Part shown: positions 26,908-35,352 of the stretch, one piece after another
Numbering within the stretch: the first letter of the stretch is position 1
Layout: the number at the start of each line of letters is the position of its first letter
Source of the DNA: Pseudomonas violetae
Lineage (GTDB): Bacteria > Pseudomonadota > Gammaproteobacteria > Pseudomonadales > Pseudomonadaceae
Length of the DNA: 64,000 nt
Direction of reading: 5' to 3'
Assembly: GCF_023072615.1 (NCBI RefSeq)
Contig: NZ_JAKNRW010000001.1
Location: forward strand, 248,001-312,000
Made by a program: the position numbers and the translations under genes
The notes under the pieces: generated by a model
What the model was told of the DNA's origin: nothing
Database searches by the model: none
What the model saw: only the letters and a program-made list of their open reading frames with translations

Positions 26908-28125
26908 ATGTCCCAAACATCCACAGCAACTACTTTGGCGGATTTGAATGTCCTGGCTCAGGACCTATGCGAAGGCACATGGATCAGTCGTGTCTGGATC
27001 CCAGGTCATGCTGCAGGCCCCGCCGTCGTTTTGGTCCGCGACAGCCTGGTCTATGACATCAGCACTCGGGTGGCGACTGTTTCAGCGCTGCTTGAGCTTG
27101 ATGATCCCGTCAGCTATTTGCGCAATTTACCTTTGGATCAGTCGCTGATCAGCGTTGATGATCTTCTGCGCAACAGCGACGCCGCCGTGCGCGACGAAAC
27201 CCGACCGTGGCTGCTGGCGCCCATCGACCTGCAAGCCGTGAAGGCTGCCGGCGTTACTTTTGCCACGAGTATGCTGGAGCGAGTCGTCGAAGAACAAGCC
27301 AAGGGCGATCCCGCCAAGGCGAATAGCATTCGCGCCAGTCTGGTAGAGAGTATCGGAACTGACTTCGGACAAATTGTGCCCGGCTCCCCTCAGGCGATGG
27401 CCCTCAAGGAAGTGCTGATCGCTCAGGGAATGTGGTCACAGTACCTCGAAGTCGGGATTGGCCCCGACGCCGAAATATTCACCAAGGCTCAGCCCCTGTC
27501 GGCGGTGGGTTACGGCGCGGACATCGGCATTCACCCGAAATCCAGCTGGAACAATCCGGAACCCGAAGTGGTGCTGATCGTCTCCAGCCGCGGCAAAGTG
27601 CAGGGCGCCACCCTGGGCAATGACGTCAACCTGCGCGACTTCGAAGGCCGCAGCGCCCTGCTGCTGTCGAAAGCCAAAGACAACAATGCGTCGACTTCGC
27701 TGGGTCCATTCCTGCGGCTGTTCGATGAACGCTTCGACATTGACGATGTACGTTCCGCCGAGGTGGCTTTGCGGGTCGTCGGTCAGGACGGTTTCATCAT
27801 GGATGGTAGCAGCTCGATGAACCAGATCAGCCGCGACCCGCTGGATCTGGTCGCTCAAACGCTTAACGAGAATCATCAGTACCCGGACGGCTTTGTCCTG
27901 TTTCTCGGCACCCTGTTCGCTCCCAAGCAAGACCGTGACCAACCGGGCGGAGGATTTACCCATAAGGAGGGTGACCTCGTTGCCATCAGCAGCGCCAAAT
28001 TAGGCACGTTGGTCAATCGGGTGACGACCAGCGACCGCGCACCAGCATGGCAGATGGGCTATCGCTCTCTCATCGAAAACCTCCATGAACGTGGTCTGTT
28101 AGAGGCCGCCATTACACCCCGCTAA
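26908..28125 (+). CDS. xylX: FAH-family 2-keto-3-deoxy-xylonate dehydratase (XylX-like)
   Basis: A 405-residue protein with a fumarylacetoacetate-hydrolase-type C-terminal domain: SSWNNPEPEVVLIVSSRGKV (acidic metal ligands), LGNDVNLRDFEGRSALLLSK and ASTSLGPFLRLFD. The N-terminal region (GTWISRVWIPGHAAGPAVVL) is as in XylX/AraD-type dehydratases. It would turn 2-keto-3-deoxy-xylonate into 2-oxoglutarate semialdehyde, step 4. It is flanked by the step 3 and step 5 genes on the same strand. Confidence 0.9.
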   Translation: MSQTSTATTLADLNVLAQDLCEGTWISRVWIPGHAAGPAVVLVRDSLVYDISTRVATVSALLELDDPVSYLRNLPLDQSLISVDDLLRNSDAAVRDETRPWLLAPIDLQAVKAAGVTFATSMLERVVEEQAKGDPAKANSIRASLVESIGTDFGQIVPGSPQAMALKEVLIAQGMWSQYLEVGIGPDAEIFTKAQPLSAVGYGADIGIHPKSSWNNPEPEVVLIVSSRGKVQGATLGNDVNLRDFEGRSALLLSKAKDNNASTSLGPFLRLFDERFDIDDVRSAEVALRVVGQDGFIMDGSSSMNQISRDPLDLVAQTLNENHQYPDGFVLFLGTLFAPKQDRDQPGGGFTHKEGDLVAISSAKLGTLVNRVTTSDRAPAWQMGYRSLIENLHERGLLEAAITPR

Positions 28126-28149
28126 TCCCTACTCGCTGTCGGAGAACTT

Positions 28150-29733
28150 ATGACTGCAATCCTTGGCCACAATTACATCGCCGGTGCCCGCAGCGGCGCT
28201 GGCGATATCCATCTGCAAAGCATCGACGCCGAGAGCGGCGAACCACTGCCTGCAATCTTTCTACAAGCAACCGAGGCCGAAGTGGACGCCGCGGCCCAGG
28301 CCGCCGCCAGTGCTTATCCAGCATACCGAGTGCTGCCCGCGCCGCGCCGCGCCGAATTCCTCGAAGCCATCGCCACCGAACTGGATGCCTTGCGCGACGA
28401 TTTCATCGCCACGGTCTGCCGTGAAACCGCCCTTCCGACCGGGCGTATTCAGGGCGAACGTGCCCGTATCAGCGGACAGATGCGCCTATTCGCCCAAGTG
28501 CTACGTCGCGGAGACTTCCACGGCGCCCGCATCGACCGCGCCCTACCGCTGCGCCAACCGCTACCACGCGCCGACCTGCGCCAGTGCCGCATGGGCATTG
28601 GTCCGGTAGCCGTGTTCGGTGCGAGCAACTTCCCCTTGGCATTTTCGACGGCGGGTGGCGATACCGCCGCCGCGCTAGCCGCCGGCTGCCCGGTAGTGGT
28701 CAAAGCGCACAGCGGCCACATGGCCACTGCCGAGCTGGTCGCCGACGCAATCCTTCGCGCGGCCGTCAAGACCGGCATGCCCACCGGCGTGTTCAACATG
28801 ATCTATGGCAATCGCGTCGGTGAGCAGTTGGTGAAGCATGCGGCGATTCAGGCGGTCGGTTTCACCGGTTCGCTCAAAGGCGGTCGCGCGCTATACGACA
28901 TGGCCGCCGCGCGCAAGCAACCCATCCCAGTGTTCGCGGAGATGTCCAGCATCAACCCGGTGGTGGTGCTGCCTCAAGCGCTAAAACAGCGAGGTGCGCA
29001 GATTGCTACTGATCTGGCCGCCTCGGTAGTCCAGGGCTGCGGGCAATTCTGCACCAACCCCGGGCTGATCATTGGCATCAGTTCGCCTGAATTCAGCGCT
29101 TTCCGCGATCGACTCGCGGGCATCCTCGCCGATCAACCTGCGCAAACCATGCTCAACAGCGGCACCCTAAAAAGCTACGCTGCAGGCATCGAGCGTTTAC
29201 TGGCACACTCTGGCATACGCCACCTGGCGGGACAGCCGCAACAGGGCAAACAGGCCTTCGCGCAATTGTTCCAGGCCGACCCGCAGTTGCTGCTGGACGG
29301 GGAGGAATTGCTGCAAGAAGAAGTCTTCGGCCCGACCAGTATCATTATCGAGGTTGCCAGCCGCGAACACCTGCAACAGGCGTTATCAGCCCTGCAAGGC
29401 CAGCTCACCGCCACCCTGATCGCCGACCCCGAGGACTTGAAAGGTGCCAGCGACCTGGTCGCGCAACTGGAACAGATCGCCGGGCGCCTGCTGCTCAACG
29501 GTTACCCTACCGGCGTCGAAGTCTGCGATGCGATGGTCCACGGCGGTCCATATCCGGCCACCTCGGATGCTCGCGGGACATCGGTTGGCACCTTGGCCAT
29601 CGACCGTTTCTTGCGGCCGGTCTGCTACCAGAACTACCCGGATGAACTGCTTCCAGAGGCGCTGCGCAACACCAATCCACTGGGCATCTGGCGCTTGGTA
29701 GACGGTCAGAACAGTAAGGAGGCGCTGGCCTGA
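28150..29733 (+). CDS. 2-oxoglutarate semialdehyde dehydrogenase
   Basis: A 527-residue aldehyde dehydrogenase of the KGSADH subgroup: GPVAVFGASNFPLAFSTAGG, GCPVVVKAHSGH, AVGFTGSLKGG, the general base Glu in VFAEMSSINPVVV, the catalytic Cys in QGCGQFCTNPGL, and EEVFGPTSIIIEV. It oxidises 2-oxoglutarate semialdehyde to 2-oxoglutarate, step 5, feeding the TCA cycle. It is last in its operon, with a strong terminator 30 bp on. Confidence 0.93.
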   Translation: MTAILGHNYIAGARSGAGDIHLQSIDAESGEPLPAIFLQATEAEVDAAAQAAASAYPAYRVLPAPRRAEFLEAIATELDALRDDFIATVCRETALPTGRIQGERARISGQMRLFAQVLRRGDFHGARIDRALPLRQPLPRADLRQCRMGIGPVAVFGASNFPLAFSTAGGDTAAALAAGCPVVVKAHSGHMATAELVADAILRAAVKTGMPTGVFNMIYGNRVGEQLVKHAAIQAVGFTGSLKGGRALYDMAAARKQPIPVFAEMSSINPVVVLPQALKQRGAQIATDLAASVVQGCGQFCTNPGLIIGISSPEFSAFRDRLAGILADQPAQTMLNSGTLKSYAAGIERLLAHSGIRHLAGQPQQGKQAFAQLFQADPQLLLDGEELLQEEVFGPTSIIIEVASREHLQQALSALQGQLTATLIADPEDLKGASDLVAQLEQIAGRLLLNGYPTGVEVCDAMVHGGPYPATSDARGTSVGTLAIDRFLRPVCYQNYPDELLPEALRNTNPLGIWRLVDGQNSKEALA

Positions 29734-29762
29734 CCAACCCGCCATAGGGCAGACACAAAGAA

Positions 29763-29799
29763 GAGCCCTGGGTTTCCTTAAACCCGGGGCTCTTTTTTG
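29763..29799 (+). terminator. Rho-independent terminator of the Weimberg enzyme operon
   Basis: GAGCCCTGGGTTT and AAACCCGGGGCTC form a long stem with a short loop, followed by TTTTTT. It could also serve the converging LacI-type gene, since A residues precede the stem. Confidence 0.92.
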
Positions 29800-29841
29800 C
29801 TTCGCCATCGACGCTCGGAATCAGGCCCGTTTCAAGAGTTT

Positions 29842-30879
29842 TCAGGTGCTTTCACGCGCCAGTACTTTGAACTCCACCACATCGCGTTCTCGCGGGCGAG
29901 GTAATCCGTGGCGTTGAGCCGCCGCGCTGGTCAGCAGCAACTGACCTGCACGTCGACCAATTCCATAGGGATCAACCGAGACCGTGGTGATGGTTGGCGT
30001 GCAATAACGCGACACCTCAAAGTCACCAAAACCGGCCACCGCAATATCGCCGGGCACACTCAGGCCCATCCGATGACACTCCATGATGGCGCCGAACGCC
30101 GAAAGGTCACTGACACACAAGACCGCATCGGTGTCTGGCCATTTTTCCAGCAGCCGCTTCACGGATTCACCGCCATGACTCATGGTAATCGGCGACTCGC
30201 CATACTCCACCAGTCGTGGCTCTCCGCTCCCCAACGCCGCGATAGCCTGAAGATAACCTTGCTGACGTTGTTGACCCCGGTGGTCGAGACCCGAAGCACC
30301 GCCGATGTAACCGATGCGGCGATAACCACGGTCATACAGATGCTCGAACAGCGCCGCGGCGGCGGCAATGTTGCTGAATCCGACTGATTGTTCAATCGGG
30401 TCCTCAGGAATATCCCAGGTCTCGACTACTGGGACTTGGGCTTGTCGCAACAACTTGCGGGTGTCGTCCAAATGCGAACTGCCGGTCAACATCACCCCTA
30501 CGGGGCGATGGCGCAACAACGTACGCACCAACACCGCCTCTTGGTCCAGATGGTAATCGGTATCCCCCAGCAACAAACACAAACCATGCTCCCTAACGAT
30601 GTCGTTGAGACCTCGCACGGTATCGGCAAAGTTCGAACTGGCCAAGGACGGTACCAGCGCTACGATAAACTCCGAACGCCCGGTAGACAGGGTGCCGGCC
30701 GAAGCATCGGGCAAGTAACCGAGCCGATCGATCGCCGCGTGGACCAGCGCCTGAGTGCGTTCAGAAACATCGCGCCCAGCCAGGACGCGAGACACGGTCA
30801 TCTTGGAAACGCCAGCCAGCTTGGCGACGTCAGCCATACGAGGCGGCGATGGCAATTTGTCTAATTCATCGAGACTCAT
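29842..30879 (-). CDS. LacI-family regulator of the sugar-oxidation genes
   Basis: The start at ATG 30879 has AGGACGTCA upstream; the frame open to 30924 adds 15 doubtful residues. The 345-residue protein has an N-terminal LacI helix-turn-helix (MADVAKLAGVSKMTVSRVLA), a hinge helix near DRLGYLPDASAGTL and a periplasmic-binding-like effector domain (YIGGASGLDHRG, VAGFGDFEVSRYCTPTITTV). It resembles the GntR branch of the family. The palindrome GTTANCGGTAAC occurs before itself/galM and before three other units, so it is the likely repressor of the pathway, relieved by a sugar acid or phosphate; the effector is unknown. Confidence 0.9.
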   Translation of the reverse strand: MSLDELDKLPSPPRMADVAKLAGVSKMTVSRVLAGRDVSERTQALVHAAIDRLGYLPDASAGTLSTGRSEFIVALVPSLASSNFADTVRGLNDIVREHGLCLLLGDTDYHLDQEAVLVRTLLRHRPVGVMLTGSSHLDDTRKLLRQAQVPVVETWDIPEDPIEQSVGFSNIAAAAALFEHLYDRGYRRIGYIGGASGLDHRGQQRQQGYLQAIAALGSGEPRLVEYGESPITMSHGGESVKRLLEKWPDTDAVLCVSDLSAFGAIMECHRMGLSVPGDIAVAGFGDFEVSRYCTPTITTVSVDPYGIGRRAGQLLLTSAAAQRHGLPRPRERDVVEFKVLAREST

Positions 30880-31035
30880 TGACGTCCTATTTTCCCTGAA
30901 ATAAAGGTCGAGACAGCCGGTCACCCCCCCGCTGCGTACGCTAATAGCGCTGGATTATACATACGCATGAGTAGGTCTACCTGCCAGACGTGCGCGGTGT
31001 CTTACGACGACCGGACAAGCGCCTTTACAACACTG

Positions 31036-31052
31036 ACGTTAGCGGTAACATA
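31036..31052. promoter_or_regulatory. LacI-type operator, site 3 (lacI/galM divergent region)
   Basis: ACGTTAGCGGTAACATA lies between the regulator gene (reverse) and the epimerase gene (forward), 34 bp before the epimerase start. It could serve both autoregulation and epimerase control. Confidence 0.65.
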
Positions 31053-31085
31053 AATTGCTCAAGCCAATAACCGGGAACTCTTTAC

Positions 31086-32114
31086 GTGGCAATTACCCAA
31101 GCATCCTTTGGTTTTCATGATGGACAAGAAATCACGGCCTATACCCTGACCAACCGTGACCATTACCAAGCCCGGCTCATCACTTTCGGGGCCCGGCTGG
31201 TGGAAATGCATGTCCCGGACAAACACGGCAAGATTCGCGATATCGTGCTGGGCTTCGATAGCCTGACGTCCTACGAGACAAGCGACACCTATTTCGGCGC
31301 GACCTGCGGCCGCTACGGAAACCGCATCAGGAACGGTCGGTTTTTCCTGGACGGCAAGCGCGTCGAGGTAGACTGCAATGAACCACCGAACCATCTCCAC
31401 GGTGGGGAGCAGGGCCTGGACAAACAGGTATGGAACGCGACAATCAACGAAGGTGATAACTCCGTCACCTTTAGCCACGTCTCGAAAAAGGGCGATGCCG
31501 GCTTCCCTGGCGAGTTGTTGCTCGAAGCAAAATATACCCTTACCGACGACAATCGGCTGCTTATTACCCTGCAGGGCAACACGGACGAAACCACTGTTTT
31601 AAACATGGTCCACCACTCCTACTGGAACATGGCGGGTCACGACTCGGGCAGCGTCGTCGGGCAGATGCTAAGTGTGGAAGCGGACTTCTACACCCCGGTC
31701 GACGTGCAGTTGCTGACCACCGGTGAGGTGCTGGCCGTCGCCGGAACGCCTTTCGACTTCCGCGAGGCCAAACGCATCGGGCAAGAAACGGAGTACAAAG
31801 GGGGCTACGACCATAACTGGGTGCTACGCGGGGCCAGCCCGGCCCTTCACCCGGTCGCCAGTTTGTGGGATACGGTCAGCGGGCGAGGCTTAACGCTTAA
31901 ATCCACGGAACCCGGCGTACAGATTTACACGGGCGGACACCTGAGCCCAGCAGTCCTTGGCAAAGGTAACACGCCTTATTGCGTCTTCGCAGGCATCGCA
32001 TTGGAAACTCAGAAATTCCCCGACTCACCGAACTTCGCCCACTTTCCGACGACGCGTCTTGAGCCAGGCGAAACGTACTGTCACGAGATGGAAATCCAGT
32101 TCTTCGTTCGTTGA
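31086..32114 (+). CDS. galM: Aldose 1-epimerase
   Basis: A 342-residue mutarotase starting at a GTG. The family pattern is plain: ARLVEMHVPDKHGK, DIVLGFDSLTSYE, YFGATCGRYGNRIRNGRF, HLHGG (His), VHHSYWNMAGHDSG (catalytic His), YDHNWVL and GIALETQKFPDSPN (catalytic Glu). It interconverts alpha and beta forms of an aldose, which supplies the anomer used by the sugar dehydrogenase. No signal peptide is seen, so it acts in the cytoplasm. The operator at 31036 places it in the same regulon. Confidence 0.93.
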   Translation: MAITQASFGFHDGQEITAYTLTNRDHYQARLITFGARLVEMHVPDKHGKIRDIVLGFDSLTSYETSDTYFGATCGRYGNRIRNGRFFLDGKRVEVDCNEPPNHLHGGEQGLDKQVWNATINEGDNSVTFSHVSKKGDAGFPGELLLEAKYTLTDDNRLLITLQGNTDETTVLNMVHHSYWNMAGHDSGSVVGQMLSVEADFYTPVDVQLLTTGEVLAVAGTPFDFREAKRIGQETEYKGGYDHNWVLRGASPALHPVASLWDTVSGRGLTLKSTEPGVQIYTGGHLSPAVLGKGNTPYCVFAGIALETQKFPDSPNFAHFPTTRLEPGETYCHEMEIQFFVR

Positions 32115-32224
32115 TCGCAAAGCGATTACGGAAGTTACAAGCATCCACGACCGTCGCATGCCCGAAACCGCTCGTCCATGAGCGCTATCGGGATCCTGAT
32201 GTCGCTCCAGCGTTGGCCTTTACC

Positions 32225-33577
32225 CTACGGTTCGATGTCTTTGGTGAGCATCGCCTTCGGGATCAGCAGAATCAGCAGACAGCTGACCAGCAAACAGCCA
32301 CCCAGCACATAGGTGCCATTGTTCATGTCGCCCGTCAGCGTCTCCGCGGTGGCTGTAATCATGGCACCAGTGAACCCCGATAGGTTGCCGATTGCGTTGA
32401 TCATGCCAATGCCCGCTGCTGCTGCCACCCCAGATAACACAGTCCCCGGCAGCGTCCAAAAAATCGGCATCAGGCTCAGCAAACCTGAAGCAGACACGCA
32501 GAGGAAGAAAATCGACACCAGCAGGTTATTGGCAAAGATGGCGCTGCCAATCAACCCCACACCGCCAATAAAAGCAGGAATGGCTGCGTGCAATCGACGC
32601 TCGCCGGTTTTGTTGGAGTGCCAGGCATTGAGTGTCATGGCCACAATAGCGGTGGCGTAAGGAATCGCTGTCAGCAAACCGATGTGCAGGGTATTGGAAA
32701 TACCCGTGGACTTGATGATCGTTGGCATCCAGAACGCCAGACCGTAAAAACCGGTGTTGAAAGTCAGTAAGATCGCCACCAATAACCAGACGCGACCATT
32801 AAAGATCACATCCCGAAAGCTGGACGCCTTTTTCGAGTTATCTCGATTGAGGTTGTTCTTGAGCATGCTTTTTTCAGCGGTGGTCAGCCATTTGGCTTTG
32901 TCGATGTTATCGACCAGCAACGTCGCCACCACCACCGCCATGATCAGCGATGGAATACCCTCAATGATCAACATCCATTGCCAGCCAGCCATGCCCTTCA
33001 CACCCTGCATCGCTCCCATCAACCAACCAGACAGAATCCCGCCCAACGTCAGACTGATCGGCATTGCCATCAGAAAGCCCGCCATAACGCGGGTCTGGCG
33101 GTGAGTCGGAAACCAGTAATTGAGGTAGAGAATTACGCCCGGAAAGAAACCGGCTTCGCATATTCCCAATAGGAAGCGCAGCACATAAAACATGGTCTCC
33201 GATTCTATGTGAAAGAGCTTTGCGAGCGGCACGGTAAACGCCACGGCCATGGACACGATGCTCCAGGTGATCATGATGCGAGCGATCCAGAGGCGTGCCC
33301 CAAAGCGGTGGAGGAACAGGTTGCTCGGCACTTCGAAGAGGAAATAACCCCAGAAGAAAATACTCGCACCAAGGGCATAGACGGTATTGCTAAACTGCAG
33401 ATCGTTGAGCATATCAAGCTTGGCAAAACCGATATTGACCCGATCCAGGTAGGCCGCCATATAGCAAAACAGAAGGATTGGCAGAATACGCAGGATGACC
33501 TTGCGGTAGGTACGATCCTCGAAGGTAAGCTCCGCCGAGCGCTCTCCTACGAGAGAACGTTGAGATACTGATTCCAT
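32225..33577 (-). CDS. MFS transporter, anion:cation symporter (ACS) family
   Basis: A 450-residue 12-helix carrier: YRKVILRILPILLFCYMAAY, DRVNIGFAKLDML, FFWGYFLFEVPSNLFLHRFG, RFLLGICEAGFFPGVILYL and WFPTHRQTRVMAGF, all typical of the ACS family of sugar-acid and carboxylate importers (hexuronate, tartrate, phthalate). It carries operator site 4 upstream. I infer that it imports an acid intermediate or analogue such as xylonate. It converges with galM, from which it is 110 bp apart. Confidence 0.87.
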   Translation of the reverse strand: MESVSQRSLVGERSAELTFEDRTYRKVILRILPILLFCYMAAYLDRVNIGFAKLDMLNDLQFSNTVYALGASIFFWGYFLFEVPSNLFLHRFGARLWIARIMITWSIVSMAVAFTVPLAKLFHIESETMFYVLRFLLGICEAGFFPGVILYLNYWFPTHRQTRVMAGFLMAMPISLTLGGILSGWLMGAMQGVKGMAGWQWMLIIEGIPSLIMAVVVATLLVDNIDKAKWLTTAEKSMLKNNLNRDNSKKASSFRDVIFNGRVWLLVAILLTFNTGFYGLAFWMPTIIKSTGISNTLHIGLLTAIPYATAIVAMTLNAWHSNKTGERRLHAAIPAFIGGVGLIGSAIFANNLLVSIFFLCVSASGLLSLMPIFWTLPGTVLSGVAAAAGIGMINAIGNLSGFTGAMITATAETLTGDMNNGTYVLGGCLLVSCLLILLIPKAMLTKDIEP

Positions 33578-33688
33578 TTGTTGACCTCAAGGCATGTAGT
33601 CATGCCAATTATTTTTGTTTTGGCTTGCGACCTTCAGTCTCACAGGCTGATCTGATGAATCCGCACGGAAGGTAGAACCTGCAAACCG

Positions 33689-33706
33689 AATGTTATCGGT
33701 AACATT
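33689..33706. promoter_or_regulatory. LacI-type operator, site 4
   Basis: AATGTTATCGGTAACATT, identical to site 1 over 18 bp, 112 bp upstream of the reverse-strand MFS gene. Identity over an 18-bp palindrome at two loci 12 kb apart is unlikely by chance. Confidence 0.75.
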
Positions 33707-33762
33707 GTTAATTTAGCAGGCATGCCCGAAGCAATGCAAATAGGCTTGCTTCAGTAATTTTT

Positions 33763-34192
33763 GGGCGATTTACCTACGCTCTCTAGGCGCAGAAACCGTT
33801 ATCGATCGCGCCGAACTCTCCGAACCTGGCAAACCATGGGCCAAGGAGCGCTGGCGGCCATCAACTCGGTCGGTAGCCATACACTGGCAAATGTCTGCGC
33901 AGCCACCCAAGCCGAAGGGCTAGTGGCTGCCTGCGGCCTGGCACAAGGCATGGACTTCCCCTAGAGCGTTGCGCCCATCATTCTGCGCGGCGTCAGCTTG
34001 TTGGGCATCAATAGCGTTACCCAGGCATTCGCAAGGCGCGTCGAGGCTTGGGAGCGAATTGCAGCAGAGTTTGACTTGAGCAACCTGGCACTCATCATTC
34101 GGGAAATCGGTCTGCAAGAAAGCATTGCTGCGTCGAGCGATCTTCTTAAAGGTGAGGTCCGCGGCCGACTGATTGTGAACGTGGACGGTTGA
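33763..34192 (+). pseudogene. AcuI/YhdH-type quinone oxidoreductase, 3' remnant
   Basis: The frames read YLRSLGAETVIDRAELSEPG, KPWAKERW, then after a shift INSVGSHTLANVCAATQAEG, LVAACGLAQGMDFP, a TAG, SVAPIILRGVSLLGINSVTQ and so on to RGRLIVNVDG. This is the second half of an AcuI/YhdH-type medium-chain reductase. A frameshift (after ERW) and a nonsense codon (33961-33963) disable it. The 5' half is absent. Confidence 0.85.
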
Positions 34193-34238
34193 CTCGAATG
34201 CTCAGAGAACACCTCGACGAGGCTGACCGGCCGCTTCC

Positions 34239-34424
34239 GGCCGATTCAGTTGAAAAAATCGGTTCTTCCAGACTGCCCACATACTGACGGCTGAAAACGC
34301 CTTTTTTGCGCGCCACTACGCAAAATCTGAACCTGGAATCCACTGCTCAATGTATAGATTTCAATCTCAAGCGTGTACTTTGCTGTAGTGGGATCCATGG
34401 CCGACTTTTTCAACAGAATCGGCC
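34239..34424. mobile_element. Short inverted-repeat-bounded element, copy 1
   Basis: Ends GGCCGATTCAGTTGAAAAAA and, inverted, GGCCGATTCTGTTGAAAAAG bracket 186 bp without a gene. The centre holds AAACGCCTTTTTTGC, also found inverted in the copy at 49388-49540. It is a MITE-like or solo-end relic of an IS; the parent family is not certain. Confidence 0.55.
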
Positions 34425-34513
34425 AAAAGCGGACATCACCGAGCCACTTCAGTCATTTTATTGCTTAGCAGCGACAGCTGCGAGACGTCGCGTCACTCAG
34501 CACACCATGTGTT

Positions 34514-35284
34514 TCAGATTTTCTGAAAGGCACTGGGCGAAATACCGAACTCGCGTCGGAACATCGCCGAAAAGGCGCTGGGGCTTAAATAGCCGGCGTC
34601 GAGAGACACCTCTAATACGCTCTTGCCTAGCGCGAGGTTTTCAAGCGCAACGAACAACCTGACTTGCTTGCGCCACTCGCCGAAGCTGATGCCCATGTCC
34701 GTCTGAAACCAGCGCTGTACGGTTTTCATATTGATACCCAGAAACTGTGCGCACTCCGCCAAGCCCCAGTCCAAGGTAGCGTTAGCTGAAATTGCACGGC
34801 ACAGGTCCTTCAGCCTGTTGCTACCAGGAATCGGCAACAGCTTGGAGCTCGTGGGCGCGGCCTCAAGCTCCTCGACCAAAAGCGCCATCAAATGATAGTC
34901 ACGACTCTTTTGCGCGCCGTCCATTGTCACGCGCAGGACGGCAGAAATAAGCGCCTGAAGTAAGGTTGATATCCCGAGCAGCGTACAGGCAACGGGCAAG
35001 CCCGCTGACCGCTCGTCACTGAGATAGACGACGCTTATTCTGGAAGTGCCGATGGTGCGTGTCCAATGGGGTTCGTTAGCAGGAATCCAAAGGCCTTGCC
35101 CACTCGGTACCACCCAGCACCCGGCGTTTGTCGTCACAGCCAAGACTCCAGTAGGCGCAAAAAGGAGCTGCCCCTCAGTATGTTGGTGGATGCTGATGCC
35201 CTTGCCACCGGAGAGATCAAGAGCAAGCGTATAGATGCTCTGGTCCGGATGCTGCCGAGCGATCTCAGAGATGGAAATGTCCAT
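34514..35284 (-). CDS. AraC-family regulator with N-terminal cupin (paralogue)
   Basis: A 256-residue protein with the same order as the regulator at 11437-12255: a cupin half (ISIHQHTEGQLLFAPTG, VVPSGQGLWIPANEPHW) and an AraC half (CAQFLGINMKTVQRWFQTDM, LEVSLDAGYLSPSAFSAMFR). The shared strings KSVL.V.L..GY and SAFSAMFR show common ancestry. It diverges from the intact DUF815 ATPase gene, as its paralogue does from the ATPase remnant. Its ligand is unknown. Confidence 0.88.
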   Translation of the reverse strand: MDISISEIARQHPDQSIYTLALDLSGGKGISIHQHTEGQLLFAPTGVLAVTTNAGCWVVPSGQGLWIPANEPHWTRTIGTSRISVVYLSDERSAGLPVACTLLGISTLLQALISAVLRVTMDGAQKSRDYHLMALLVEELEAAPTSSKLLPIPGSNRLKDLCRAISANATLDWGLAECAQFLGINMKTVQRWFQTDMGISFGEWRKQVRLFVALENLALGKSVLEVSLDAGYLSPSAFSAMFRREFGISPSAFQKI

Positions 35285-35352
35285 AACTCGACGGTACGTG
35301 CCCCTTATGCGTTAGACGGATTATTACCAACTTAGCATGATGGAAGGCCACA

